Positions 25,634 to 35,088 of a stretch of 64,000 bases of DNA are shown here, in pieces. The notes under the pieces are model-generated. The model was not told the DNA's origin and made no database searches. It saw only the letters and a list, made by a program, of their open reading frames with translations. How positions within the stretch are numbered: the stretch's first letter is position 1; every line of letters starts with the position of its first letter. Made by a program: the position numbers and the translations under genes. Source of the DNA: JAPOUP01 sp965221405 (GTDB taxonomy: Bacteria; Pseudomonadota; Alphaproteobacteria; Rhodobacterales; Rhodobacteraceae). Location: assembly GCA_965221405.1 (NCBI GenBank), contig CBDCSE010000002.1, positions 248,001-312,000 on the forward strand, written 5' to 3'.

Positions 25634-26049
25634 CTACCGGCTGGCGCCGGTAGCGTCAGGGAGGTGACTGTCAGGATACCGAGTACGGGTCCGTCCGCGA
25701 TGGCGCCGGTGGTTGCCAGGAAGTGGCCCCGGAACCGGAACCGGCGTCCCCGGTACCGCCTGCGGATTTCGGGCAGCCCGCGCCGGGCCCTGTGGGACGG
25801 GCGGGCTTCCGTCCCGCGGACGGGACTGGAGATGGCGAGCTTTGGGGACACGGACATGAACATGCGCGCGCGGTCGCCCGGGAGCACCCCGTGCAGGATG
25901 GAAACGCCGTTCCCGCGGCGGACCTGGCGGCGGACGGCGCACACCCGAAGGCCCGGATCTCCGGTCAGGACCCTGTGGCGGCACCTCCTCGCCCGGACGA
26001 TATGGTACCGGTGGCAATGGACGCAATGCGCGGAGCGATCATACCGCAT
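25621..26049 (-). CDS. tnpA: IS200-like TnpA with lost HUH catalytic motif
   Basis: About 142 codons open from ATG 26049. The family frame is clear: HCVHCHRYHIV, RVLTGDPGLRV, GVSILHGV, SVSPKLAIS, LPEIRRRYRGRRF, ATTGAI. However the catalytic motif, normally D-H-x-H, reads GDRARMF: both His are Arg (CGC) and the residue between is Ala (codons at 25864-25872). The region that should hold the nucleophilic Tyr reads VLGILTVTS without a Tyr. No stop interrupts the frame. The enzyme should therefore be inactive. The start codon lies inside a 28-bp stem (26047-26118), the known translational block of IS200 elements. Confidence 0.7.
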   Translation of the reverse strand: MRYDRSAHCVHCHRYHIVRARRCRHRVLTGDPGLRVCAVRRQVRRGNGVSILHGVLPGDRARMFMSVSPKLAISSPVRGTEARPSHRARRGLPEIRRRYRGRRFRFRGHFLATTGAIADGPVLGILTVTSLTLPAPAGSYSR

Positions 26050-26187
26050 GTCCCTGTCCTTCCGGAAACGGGCCTTTGCCCTGAGCGGGCGGCCCGTTTC
26101 CGGAAGGACAGGGACATGACACGGTTCATTCCCGCTGAAGCAATGTCCGACTGGAAGTCGGAGGCTTCGAACCAACGCGTGGAAAGT
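25626..26187 (-). mobile_element. IS200-like element (562 bp), full-length but catalytically decayed
   Basis: The boundaries come from comparison with the deleted copy at 16525-16833: they share GTGAATAACTACCGG at one side and GGAAAGT at the other. A small end hairpin (CTACCGG..CCGGTAG) and a subterminal GACTGGAAGTC hairpin fit an IS200/IS605 single-strand transposon; as in that family there are no terminal inverted repeats. It interrupts tniQ. Confidence 0.75.
26047..26118 (-). promoter_or_regulatory. 28-bp perfect hairpin over the tnpA start
   Basis: Arms 26047-26074 and 26091-26118 are perfect complements with a 16-base loop. In tnpA mRNA the ATG and any ribosome site would be buried in the stem, which limits translation. 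Confidence 0.65.
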
Positions 26188-26335
26188 GAAGAGGTCAAAA
26201 TTCGGGTGGCCATGGCTCGTATCCGGGTTGCGTTCCCTTTCGATCGGCGCTAGTTCTTGACTCCCGTGAACATGCGGACTCGCTCGGCGACCTGGGATAT
26301 GGCGCAGGCAGGCAGACACGGGAGCCATGGCTTAG

Positions 26336-27979
26336 ATGGCACGCTTCATTTTCATCACCGGCGGTGTGGTTTCGAGTCTGGGCAAGGGCCTTGCGTCCGC
26401 TGCCTTGGGCACGCTGCTCCAGGCCAGGGGATTTACCGTTCGGCTGAGAAAGCTCGATCCTTACCTGAACGTGGATCCCGGAACTATGTCGCCATTCGAG
26501 CATGGCGAGGTCTTTGTCACGGACGACGGGGCTGAAACCGACCTCGATCTGGGGCATTATGAGCGTTTCACGGGTGTTTCCGCGCACAAGGCGGACTCCG
26601 TTTCGTCAGGCCGGATTTACTCCAACGTGCTCGAGAAGGAGCGGCGCGGTGAATACCTTGGTAAGACAATACAGGTAATCCCCCACGTCACCGACGAAAT
26701 AAAGCAATGGATTTCCACCGGCGAGAACGAGTCGGACTTCATGCTATGCGAGATCGGCGGCACTGTGGGCGACATCGAGGGATTGCCGTTTTTCGAGGCG
26801 ATTCGACAGTTCGCGCAGGACCGCCCCCCGGAACAGTGCGTATTCATGCATCTGACACTGCTTCCGTACATTTCCGCGAGCGGGGAACTGAAAACGAAAC
26901 CCACACAGCATTCGGTCAAGGAGTTGCGGATGATCGGGCTACAGCCGGACATTCTCGTCTGCAGATCCGAAACGCGGATTCCCGACAAGGAAAAGGCGAA
27001 AATCGCGCTGTTCTGCGACGTCCGGCCCGAAGCGGTGATTCCGGCTTATGACCTTAAGTCAATCTACGAGGCACCGATGGCCTATCACGAGGCCGGACTC
27101 GATCAGGCTGTTCTGGACGCGTTTCGCATCAACCCCGTGCCAAAACCAAACCTGACCCGCTGGGTCGATATCGAGGATCGTATCCACAATGCAGAAGGCG
27201 AGGTGCGGATCGCGATAGTCGGGAAGTACACACGGCTCGAGGACGCCTACAAATCCATCGCCGAAGCGCTCATGCATGGCGGAATGGCCAACCGCGTCAG
27301 CGTGAATTCCGACTGGATCGACGCGGAAATCTTCGAACGCGAGGATCCCGTACCTTATCTGGAACCCTACCAGGCGATTCTGGTTCCGGGCGGGTTCGGT
27401 GAACGTGGAACGGAGGGAAAGATCAAGGCGGCGGAGTTCGCGCGCCTGCACAGGGTTCCATATCTCGGCATATGTCTTGGAATGCAGATGGCTGTGATCG
27501 AAGCGGCAAGGAACCTGGCGGGAATGGAGGACGCGGGCTCCGAGGAGTTTGACATTGGAGCTGAGGGAAAGAGCATCACACCGGTGGTCTATCATCTCAA
27601 GGAATGGATAAAGGATAACGAGAGAATCGAGCGTAGCGTTGACGATGCCAAAGGAGGCACGATGCGGCTCGGATCCTACCGGGCCACGCTCGCGGAGGGA
27701 AGCCGGGCCGCATCGATCTACGGTTGCTCCTCCATTGACGAGCGTCATCGCCATCGTTATGAAGTCAACGTAAAATACAGGAACGCACTGGAGAAAACCG
27801 GACTGAGGTTTTCCGGAAACTCACCTGACGGCACGCTCCCGGAGATCGTGGAGTGGACAGACCACCCGTGGTTCATTGGCGTGCAGTTTCACCCGGAACT
27901 GAAATCCCGGCCATTCGAACCGCATCCGCTTTTCGCGGATTTCATTCGGGCCGCGAAGGAAATGTCAAGACTCGTATAA
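26336..27979 (+). CDS. pyrG: CTP synthase
   Basis: PyrG aminates UTP to CTP using glutamine. The 547-residue length is normal. The N-terminal synthetase domain has FITGGVVSSLGKGLASA, KLDPYLNVDPGTMSPFEHGEV and the CTP/UTP region QVIPHVT. The C-terminal class I amidotransferase has the oxyanion strand VPGGFGERG, nucleophile GICLGMQ and HPEL. An intact housekeeping gene, it begins 148 bp after the IS200-like element and has been separated from secG. Confidence 0.97.
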   Translation: MARFIFITGGVVSSLGKGLASAALGTLLQARGFTVRLRKLDPYLNVDPGTMSPFEHGEVFVTDDGAETDLDLGHYERFTGVSAHKADSVSSGRIYSNVLEKERRGEYLGKTIQVIPHVTDEIKQWISTGENESDFMLCEIGGTVGDIEGLPFFEAIRQFAQDRPPEQCVFMHLTLLPYISASGELKTKPTQHSVKELRMIGLQPDILVCRSETRIPDKEKAKIALFCDVRPEAVIPAYDLKSIYEAPMAYHEAGLDQAVLDAFRINPVPKPNLTRWVDIEDRIHNAEGEVRIAIVGKYTRLEDAYKSIAEALMHGGMANRVSVNSDWIDAEIFEREDPVPYLEPYQAILVPGGFGERGTEGKIKAAEFARLHRVPYLGICLGMQMAVIEAARNLAGMEDAGSEEFDIGAEGKSITPVVYHLKEWIKDNERIERSVDDAKGGTMRLGSYRATLAEGSRAASIYGCSSIDERHRHRYEVNVKYRNALEKTGLRFSGNSPDGTLPEIVEWTDHPWFIGVQFHPELKSRPFEPHPLFADFIRAAKEMSRLV

Positions 27980-28114
27980 CCTCAGACCGAGGGTCGTCAC
28001 TGGCAGTCCTGCGGGCACCGAATGCCGACATAGGCCTAATTCGTTTTCGGTACCCTTCACGGCCCCCGTCATGCCGCCCTTTCGCTCACCGCCAGAGACG
28101 GTTATTGTCCATAT

Positions 28115-28558
28115 ATGTTCGCCGAATTGCTCGCACGACTCACGCAGCCTGCTCCGGAACCACTCCCTGAAACCGAGGCACGTCAGGCTCTGGCTGCGCT
28201 TCTGGTGCGCGCGGCGCGATCAGACGGCACCTACGCGCACAGCGAAGGGGCCCGGATAGACCGGATACTTGCGGCGCGGTATGGACTGTCACCCTTCGAG
28301 GCACCCCGTCTTCGCGCCGCAGCCGAGGCACTTGAGGAACATGCGCCGGATACCGTGCGTTTCACCCGCGCGATCAAGGACGCGGTTCCCTATGAGGACC
28401 GTGAAAGCGTCGTCGAGGCGCTCTGGGAAGTGGTGCTCGCCGACGGGGTGCGCGATCATGAGGAGGATGCGTTTCTCCGACTGGCGGCCAACCTGCTCGG
28501 CGTGAACGACCGCGACAGCGCCCTCGCGCGCAGGCGAGTGGAAATGCGGAAGGCGTGA
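28115..28558 (+). CDS. TerB-like (tellurite-resistance family) protein
   Basis: A 147-residue helical protein. The internal repeat of two acidic segments, AALLVRAARSDGTYAHSEGARIDRIL and WEVVLADGVRDHEEDAFLRLAANLLGV, is typical of the TerB fold, in which acidic residues bind metal. Members occur in housekeeping settings as well as tellurite operons; no other ter gene is nearby, so tellurite resistance is not implied. Its stop overlaps the start of the PhnD-like gene. Confidence 0.82.
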   Translation: MFAELLARLTQPAPEPLPETEARQALAALLVRAARSDGTYAHSEGARIDRILAARYGLSPFEAPRLRAAAEALEEHAPDTVRFTRAIKDAVPYEDRESVVEALWEVVLADGVRDHEEDAFLRLAANLLGVNDRDSALARRRVEMRKA

Positions 28559-29286
28559 TCGCGGACCTTCCGATGTATGATCGACCCGAGACTTTCGGGG
28601 CGAGCGATCGACTCTGGAGCCTGATCAGGGAAGAGTTCTGGCCGTGCGCGGCCTCGCGGCACCAAAGCCGCTAACCCGCGGGATCGACCCATGGACAGTC
28701 TGGTAAAGCCCCGATCTGGTGCTGGCGCAGATCTGCGGACTGCCTTACCGCACCCGGCCTCACGGAAAAGTTCGGCTTGTCGCGACACCGGCTCACGGCC
28801 TGCCCTGCAAGCCGGGATACTATTTCAGCGCAATCGCCATTCGAAAAGACGGCATTCGCTCGATACCCATGGAGTTCGACGGCTGCCGGATCGCGGTCAA
28901 CGACAGATGCTCGCAAAGTGGATCGACCGCGCCCATGGAGTGGGCGAACGGGAACAGGATCGGTTTCGGGAAAGCGCCGTTCACGGGTTCGCACGCCGCC
29001 TCTTGCCACGCGGTGGCCCACGGTCGCGCTGAGATAGACGCGGTTAGCTGGACGATGATCAAACGTTGGGATCACTATGCCAAGCGTCTTCGGACAATTG
29101 CGCAAACGACAGCGACACCGGCATCCCTACATCGCCGCCATAAACGGCAACGGGGATCTGATCCGGCAGGCACTTCGTGACACCATTTTTCCAGGCTTCG
29201 ATCGGGAGACCGGTTCATACTGGAACCTAACGGAGTTGTCCGGATTTCCCCCCAACCGTTACCTTGAGGGCGCGGACGCACCCTAA
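28555..29286 (+). pseudogene. PhnD-like periplasmic binding protein, frameshifted
   Basis: A GTGA overlap with the terB-like gene opens VIADLPMYDRPETFGASDRLW, which stops early. The next stretch, after an in-frame TAA near 28704, reads SPDLVLAQICGLPYRTR, GKVRLVATP, FDGCRIAVNDRCSQSG, FTGSHAAS, TMIKRWDHYAKRLRTIAQTT. A further shift near 29130 leads to LPYIAAINGNGDLIRQALRD and LNLTEL-like text, ending at 29286. These are the consecutive motifs of PhnD/SsuA-type binding proteins. At least three lesions make it a clear pseudogene. Confidence 0.8.
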
Positions 29287-29700
29287 CCCGGGATCCCGAT
29301 GATGGCGTGAATGGGAAACGGTGGTCGTGTGCGCTCCATCAGTCACCGGAAGGACGGAATCCCACCGATGTGATCGCCGCCCGTTTCCCGAACCGTCCTG
29401 TGTACCAAGGCCCCGGAGCCCGGAATCCCAGTTTCCGATGGAAAGGTCTCGACGACACGTCCGCGTGCCCCATAATCAATCCCGCTCACGCTCGCCTCCC
29501 AAAGCGGAGGCTGCGGAACCTGCCGGGAGGGCATCAACACAACCCGAAAAACGCTACCTTGTTCCGTAGCCGTCAGACGATCCGCCCGGCGACAGTGCGG
29601 ACGTGACCAAACTCTTTGACGGACATCCGCTGCAGGAGTCGGCCCGCCTACATCTGCCCAATCCGGGAGCCGTAATCCGCCGGACACCCGGAGCGTCCGG
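29287..29700. other. 414-bp gap, nothing recognised
   Basis: No family resemblance found in any frame. Confidence 0.4.
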
Positions 29701-29994
29701 TTAACGTCGCACCGCAAGGCGAATCAGGTTACGTACACCGAAGGCAAGCAGGACATATGTCAGAATCGAAAGCCCCAGACCGAGAAGACGCGCGGCACCT
29801 GGCATATTGCCGAGATAGGTGTCCAGCAGCGCGGCGACGGCGATATACGGTGCCACAAGAACCGTTCCCCACGCGGAACTGACCTGCAAGCCTACGAAAA
29901 CACCGATCACCGGCACCAAAACTCCTGCGACCGCACCGATCAGGAACGTGACGAAGTTGCCGGTCGTCAGGAGGGATTTCGGTTCGCGGGCCAT
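29701..29994 (-). CDS. Small membrane protein of unknown function
   Basis: A 97-residue protein from the ATG at 29994 (the frame is open 29 codons further). It has three hydrophobic segments (about 12-32, 36-58 and 68-92) and a basic C-terminus (NLIRLAVRR). No family is recognised. It is isolated between decayed sequence and the glycerophosphodiesterase operon. Confidence 0.5.
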   Translation of the reverse strand: MAREPKSLLTTGNFVTFLIGAVAGVLVPVIGVFVGLQVSSAWGTVLVAPYIAVAALLDTYLGNMPGAARLLGLGLSILTYVLLAFGVRNLIRLAVRR

Positions 29995-30260
29995 GATCCA
30001 AGGCCTCGGATTCTCACGGTGCACAGGGTCATTGTCAACCGAGAACGGCACCCGTATCAGGGCAACCGCTTTTGCGCCCAAGAGACTGCGATTGGGGTCG
30101 AGAATGCCTCAAACAATCGGGAAAATGGCGACAGACGACGCTTTGTTCTTTCCATGTTCCCCATTTCGGACTGCTGAAACTCCACCCTGGCACCCGTATC
30201 ATGATCCCTCCCGGCACAAGCGGGAGAAAGGCACCCTCAATCGCCGCGCAGCCGACCGGT

Positions 30261-31238
30261 TCACCCGACACCCCGTGCCCTGAACCCCGCGCGATGCAGC
30301 CAATCCAGTACGAATGGGGCGTCATCGGTCTGGATAACCGTGGCGCCATGCGCGATCCAGAAGCCATACACGCTGTCCGGGGCGGCACGGCCGAATTCAT
30401 CGCTGCGGCCACCGTTCCACTGGTAGTTCCCGTTCGTAACAGGATTCACGTATAGCGTGTTCACGAAGAGGCGGATATCCAGTTCCGCCGCGAGTCGCCG
30501 CGCCCTGCGGGAGAACAGGACACCGCCATCCATTGTCATGCCCCTGCGCGCCAGAAGATCATAGCCCGGATCAACCCCGAACCCGTAATCCACGACACAT
30601 TCGACACAATGGGGCCTCAATTCACGGCATACCTTCTCGAAACCCCTGATGCCGTCCCGACTGTCGATCACTACGGGTATGAAATCCACCGGATCCCGGC
30701 AATCACGCAACAACCGGCGCACCAGACCGAGATCGGTACCGTCCCGCAGGTTTGACTTGATCGTGAGCTGTTCAGACACTCCGCATTCAGCCGCAATCCT
30801 CGCAACGTCTCCCATCATGTCGATCCCGGACTTGAGTTCCACGTTGATCAACATTTCCGGACCGAGCGCGTGGAGCGCATCCCTCAGGGTCGGAAGCTTT
30901 TCCCTGTAGGGCGCTCTGGAACTCGGGTGGACCAGTTCAATGCTTTCGATGTCCCCGCGCCTGAGATCCGAGACGTCGCCTGTCGCGGACGTCGTGCGCC
31001 CGAGAGTCGGATCGTGAATGACCACCGGCTCTCCATCGGCCGTCATATGGACATCTATCTCCACCATGTCGACGCCCAGCTGTCGCGCCCTCACGATCGC
31101 GGAAACGGAGTTCTCCGGCAGCCTCGCGAACCCCTCGTCAAGAAACACGCCACGATGCGCGACGACGAAAACCTCACCCGGAGTTCCGTTCGGGTCACGG
31201 AACCGCTCGCGCAACCGCCGATCACGGCGTTTCGGCAT
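30261..31238 (-). CDS. Glycerophosphodiester phosphodiesterase family protein
   Basis: GDPD enzymes cleave glycerophosphodiesters to glycerol 3-phosphate and an alcohol. The 325-residue protein shows the family motifs VVAHRGVFLDEG, LPENSVSAIVRARQLGVDMVEIDVHMTADGEPVVIHDPTLGRTT (catalytic His and metal ligands E, D, H) and LINVELKSG. No signal peptide is present, so it is probably cytosolic. The ATG at 31238 is chosen because AGGAGG lies five bases before it; a GTG six bases upstream overlaps the permease stop. As the last gene of the ABC operon it likely acts on the imported substrate. Confidence 0.9.
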   Translation of the reverse strand: MPKRRDRRLRERFRDPNGTPGEVFVVAHRGVFLDEGFARLPENSVSAIVRARQLGVDMVEIDVHMTADGEPVVIHDPTLGRTTSATGDVSDLRRGDIESIELVHPSSRAPYREKLPTLRDALHALGPEMLINVELKSGIDMMGDVARIAAECGVSEQLTIKSNLRDGTDLGLVRRLLRDCRDPVDFIPVVIDSRDGIRGFEKVCRELRPHCVECVVDYGFGVDPGYDLLARRGMTMDGGVLFSRRARRLAAELDIRLFVNTLYVNPVTNGNYQWNGGRSDEFGRAAPDSVYGFWIAHGATVIQTDDAPFVLDWLHRAGFRARGVG

Positions 31239-31240
31239 GC

Positions 31241-32947
31241 TCACCTCCTGTCCTGCGGGCCGCCGAGACCATATTTATCCGCCAGGGTTATGGTGACCAG
31301 CGACAGCGCCATGATCAGGACGATATATACCATATTGATCGCGGCCTGCTCCGGGTTCGGCGAACGCGCACCCTCAAACAGCGCGATGGAAAGCGGCTTG
31401 TTGTTCACGTTGAAGAGAAACGCCGACATTGAATATTCGCTCATGAGCGTATTCAGCGTCATACAGGAAACCAGAAGGATCACCGGCAGAACCAACGGGA
31501 GGGTAATTCGCAGGAAACGATAGTGCGCGGGAGCGCCAAGCGACTGCGCGGCTTCGCTCAGGGCAGGATCGAGTGAAACGAACGAAGCCCTCAGGAAGCG
31601 GATCATCAGGGGAATCGCACCAATGCAATACGCGATCGGCAATATCCAGTAGCCGCCGAGCAGGGTTGAGCCGAAGACCAGGGGACTCGGTCCGCCATAA
31701 GCCAGGATCAGGCCAATCGCGATAAACGGGGCCGGCAGAATCCAGGGTAGCATGAAGGTCAGATCCAGGGCGTTCGCGATCCGGCCGCGAACGCGGCTGA
31801 CCAATGTCACCACAAACAGTGAAATGGCGATTCCGGCCGCGATGGCGGACAGTCCCATCAGGACGGAGTTCTTCAGCGGCACGAACGCGTTGCCCTGCGA
31901 GAAAACGGTTATGTAGTTGTCGAACGAAAGCTCAGTCGGGATCACTTGGGTCCCTATGGATTTCGCCGGCGCGAACGAGAACAGCACGACGAGAAACACG
32001 GGCATAAGCTGGATCATCGCTGTCAAATAGGCAAAACCGTAGACCGGAAGCCGCAGTGCGAACCCGGTGACCGGCACACGTTGGATCGGCATCGGTGTCT
32101 TCGCGCCGCCTGTATAGTCGATCCGTCTTTCGACATATTGCATTGAGACGATACAGAAAAGCACCGCAATCCCAAGACCGATCGAGAGCATGGCCGCCAT
32201 ATCCTGCCGACGCAGGGAGTTCAGGGTTAGGATCAGCTCGGTAACCATATCGTAGCGCTGGCCACCCAGAACCGAGGGAATGGCGAACGACCCGAGCGAC
32301 TTGTACGCGACGAGCAGGGTCGTCGCCAGAACCGTGGGCATAAGAACCGGCAGCACCACCTGGACGAAGGCCCTGGCATTTCCCGCACCGAGGCTTCTGG
32401 CGGCCTCGACGATCGAATAATCCACCCGCCGGATCGCGGCGCGCAGGAACAGAAAGTGAAAGCTCGACAGCAGGAAGCTGTGGGCGAAAACCACGGCCAG
32501 CGTTCCCGAGAACCAGTCGTTCGGCAAATGAGGCAGGAATGTCTGCAATATACGCGTCAGGACTCCGGTCTGGCCATAGACAAATCCGTATCCCGTCGCG
32601 GCAGCCACCGAGGTGAAAACAAGGGGCGTGGAGTAGGCGAGCCGCAGAAAGCCGCGACCCGGAACTTTCAGGTATTCCAGCACGGCGACCTGAAACAACC
32701 CCACGACATTGACCGTCACGATCGAAAGACCCGTCACCAGCAATGTGTTGAAGATCGCCGACCGCACACGCCGCGACCCGCTGAGTTCACCCAGAGCCGC
32801 GAAGCTCACCGTACCCTCCGGCGCGAAGGCGAATTTCAGAACCGACCAGATCGGGCCGTATATAAAACTGATCGCCAGCCAGAGAACGGCGACGAACAGA
32901 AAGGCCTGGATCGGAGACCGGCGGAAATCGTTCAGAAGGGCCCCCAT
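31241..32947 (-). CDS. Fused two-domain ABC transporter permease (ferric/polyamine/phosphonate type)
   Basis: 568 residues with two tandem permease halves of about six helices each. Each carries the cytoplasmic loop that docks the ATPase: VEAARSLGAGNARAFVQVVLP near 185 and LSEAAQSLGAPAHYRFLRITLP near 470. The fused arrangement is typical of FbpB/ThiP/PhnU-like importers. It follows the ATPase gene by one base and overlaps the phosphodiesterase gene, placing it in the operon SBP-ATPase-permease-GDPD. Confidence 0.88.
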   Translation of the reverse strand: MGALLNDFRRSPIQAFLFVAVLWLAISFIYGPIWSVLKFAFAPEGTVSFAALGELSGSRRVRSAIFNTLLVTGLSIVTVNVVGLFQVAVLEYLKVPGRGFLRLAYSTPLVFTSVAAATGYGFVYGQTGVLTRILQTFLPHLPNDWFSGTLAVVFAHSFLLSSFHFLFLRAAIRRVDYSIVEAARSLGAGNARAFVQVVLPVLMPTVLATTLLVAYKSLGSFAIPSVLGGQRYDMVTELILTLNSLRRQDMAAMLSIGLGIAVLFCIVSMQYVERRIDYTGGAKTPMPIQRVPVTGFALRLPVYGFAYLTAMIQLMPVFLVVLFSFAPAKSIGTQVIPTELSFDNYITVFSQGNAFVPLKNSVLMGLSAIAAGIAISLFVVTLVSRVRGRIANALDLTFMLPWILPAPFIAIGLILAYGGPSPLVFGSTLLGGYWILPIAYCIGAIPLMIRFLRASFVSLDPALSEAAQSLGAPAHYRFLRITLPLVLPVILLVSCMTLNTLMSEYSMSAFLFNVNNKPLSIALFEGARSPNPEQAAINMVYIVLIMALSLVTITLADKYGLGGPQDRR

Positions 32948-32948
32948 A

Positions 32949-33941
32949 TCAGGTCCCGAACCTATGGATTTTCGCGATGTCCAGACTCACCGGAACCGCA
33001 TCTCCGGGCTTCAGTGCCGCCGTTTCCGGGCCGCTGAAACTCTGGATCCGCAGAACTTCGCCGTTGACGTCGATCATGATGCGCGTGATCGATCCGAGAT
33101 AGTCCAGATCCTTTACGATGGCGTCAAAGGTGCCGGATCCAGTTGGATCGCCCAGTTTGACATGCTCGGCTCTCACAAAGAGCGGACCCGCATCACCCAG
33201 GCCCAATCGTTCAGCAAGCCCGGGGCCGATCCGGTTGGCGTTTCCGACAAACTGGCAGACGAACGGCGTGGCCGGATTCTCGTAAAGGTCGTGTGCCGTT
33301 CCGATCTGCTCTACGCGCCCCACATTCAGAACAAGGAGGCGATCCGACATGGAGAGGGCCTCTTCCTGATCATGGGTAACGAAAACGGCGGTGAATCCAA
33401 GCTCGCGCTGAAGCGCCTTGATTTCATGCCGCATGTCCTCACGGATCCTGGTGTCAAGGTTGGATAGGGGTTCATCGAAAAGCAGAACCTGTGCGCCCGT
33501 CACAAGCGAGCGCGCGATCGCCACCCTCTGCTGCTGACCGCCCGACAGTTCCGCGGGCTTTCTGTCCCGATGCGCCGAGATGCCGGTGATTTCAAGTATC
33601 TGGTCGACGGCATGGGCTCTGTCGGCTCTCGATTTTCCCGCGACTTTCAGGCCAAACGCGACGTTGTCCGAGACGGTCATATGTGGAAACAGCGCATAGT
33701 TCTGGAACACGATACCGACGTCGCGCCTTTCGGGCGGCAGCGCGGTCACGTCCTTTCCGTCAATGCTTACGCTTCCTCCGGCGACGGGAGCGAACCCGGC
33801 GATGGCACGGAGCACGGTGGTCTTTCCACATCCTGACGGGCCGAGCAGAGTGAAGAACTCACCTTTATCTACGCTTAGCGACATAGGCCGCACGACCTGA
33901 ACGCTTCCGTAACTCACACTGACACCGTCGAGATCGATCAT
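32949..33941 (-). CDS. ABC transporter ATP-binding protein (PotA/FbpC/UgpC type)
   Basis: 330 residues with Walker A LLGPSGCGKTTVLRAIAG (about 32-49), Q-loop VFQNYALFPHMTV, signature LSGGQQQR, Walker B VLLFDEPLSNLD and switch FVTHDQEEA. A C-terminal TOBE/OB-like domain (about 235-325) is present. It energises the fused permease; the substrate class is set by the binding protein. Confidence 0.9.
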   Translation of the reverse strand: MIDLDGVSVSYGSVQVVRPMSLSVDKGEFFTLLGPSGCGKTTVLRAIAGFAPVAGGSVSIDGKDVTALPPERRDVGIVFQNYALFPHMTVSDNVAFGLKVAGKSRADRAHAVDQILEITGISAHRDRKPAELSGGQQQRVAIARSLVTGAQVLLFDEPLSNLDTRIREDMRHEIKALQRELGFTAVFVTHDQEEALSMSDRLLVLNVGRVEQIGTAHDLYENPATPFVCQFVGNANRIGPGLAERLGLGDAGPLFVRAEHVKLGDPTGSGTFDAIVKDLDYLGSITRIMIDVNGEVLRIQSFSGPETAALKPGDAVPVSLDIAKIHRFGT

Positions 33942-34013
33942 GCGTTTTCCCGTACTGGAGGGTCGGGCGTGGAGGAGCGTGGAACCGCGCCCGACCGAAA
34001 AGAGGCTCCGGAC

Positions 34014-35021
34014 TTACTTGATGTCAAGCTCGATGGTCTGCATCCAGCCGTCTATCATGGGCGCCACGCCGTCCCAGTCTATAGCCTGAGGCGCCACGAC
34101 CGTGGCGTTTGACCGCACTTCGGCGGGCGACAGCGCGACCGCCTCGGGATGCACCGGAACCTGCCCGAATTCGGCGGCATAGGCCGCCATGAACTCCGGG
34201 CTGCCGAACCAGTCGACGAAAGCTTTCGCCTCATCAAGCTGGTCAGTGCCGTCAACGATTGCGATACCTTCGGAGATGAACGGAGTGCCGCCTTCGGTGT
34301 CCACCATCACGGCCTTGTAGCCAACACTCTCGGCCAGACGCCCGACACCACCGAACCAGTTCAGGTCGATGACGGCCTCACCGTTGACGAAGGCGGCGGT
34401 TTTCGCATCAGCACTGTCGACAACGATCGCGTTATCGAAAAGCTTCTGAACGAAGTCCCAGCCTTCCCGGGTGACCCGGCCGCTTTCGTCGGCAAACCGC
34501 ACCAGAATGCCGACGAGATAGGACTTGGTGGTCTGCCACCCGATCGGGCCGATGACGTATCTGTTTGCGTAGCCTGGCTCGATCAGGTCGAGCCAGCTCT
34601 TCGGCGCCTCGTCAGCGGACATCGCATCAGCGTTGTAGGCAAGCACGATCGGTGTCTGCCAGAATTTGTAGACCATATTGTCGGCATCATCGCGATAGAT
34701 GGCCGGAAGTCCGTCCGCCCAGTTTGGCACATATGCCTGGAACAGCCCTTCGGACTTCAATGTCACCATCGCCGCGTCGATGAGGCCAAGGACGACATCC
34801 GCCTGGGGGTTCTCACGCTCCGCAAGTATGCGGTCGAAAAGCTCTCCGCCGCCTGCGGACAGCATGGCGATGTCATGCCCCGCCGCCCGCGCCTGTTCGG
34901 TGATCCAGACGGCACGATCCTCTCCCTGCGGAGAGTATACGGTGATCGGTGCGGCGGGAGCAGTGGTTCCGAACAGAACGGCGACCGCTGATATGGCAGT
35001 TAAATTGAACACGATATTCAT
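34014..35021 (-). CDS. ABC transporter periplasmic substrate-binding protein
   Basis: The ATG at 35021 is chosen because AAGGAG lies nine bases upstream and a signal peptide follows (MNIVFNLTAISAVAVLFGTT, cleaved before APITVYSPQG). The 335-residue protein belongs to the extracellular binding protein family 1 (Fe/polyamine/phosphonate type): TVYSPQGEDRAVWI, ADVVLGLIDAAMVTLKSEG, SWLDLIEPGYANRYVIGP and FVDWFGSPEFMAAYAAEFGQVPVHPEA. No Tyr pair typical of ferric-binding proteins is seen, so an organic substrate is more likely. Linked GDPD points to glycerophosphodiesters (inference). Confidence 0.85.
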   Translation of the reverse strand: MNIVFNLTAISAVAVLFGTTAPAAPITVYSPQGEDRAVWITEQARAAGHDIAMLSAGGGELFDRILAERENPQADVVLGLIDAAMVTLKSEGLFQAYVPNWADGLPAIYRDDADNMVYKFWQTPIVLAYNADAMSADEAPKSWLDLIEPGYANRYVIGPIGWQTTKSYLVGILVRFADESGRVTREGWDFVQKLFDNAIVVDSADAKTAAFVNGEAVIDLNWFGGVGRLAESVGYKAVMVDTEGGTPFISEGIAIVDGTDQLDEAKAFVDWFGSPEFMAAYAAEFGQVPVHPEAVALSPAEVRSNATVVAPQAIDWDGVAPMIDGWMQTIELDIK

Positions 35022-35088
35022 TCGGGTGGTCTCCTTGATAGAGGGATTGCGCGGCACGAGCGCCCGGGAATCCATTTCCAAGTCTACT

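Noticed and set aside
20392..26187. CRISPR-associated transposon
   Set aside because: There is no repeat array and no cas gene in the window; tniQ is truncated and the other genes are ordinary tniA and tniB.
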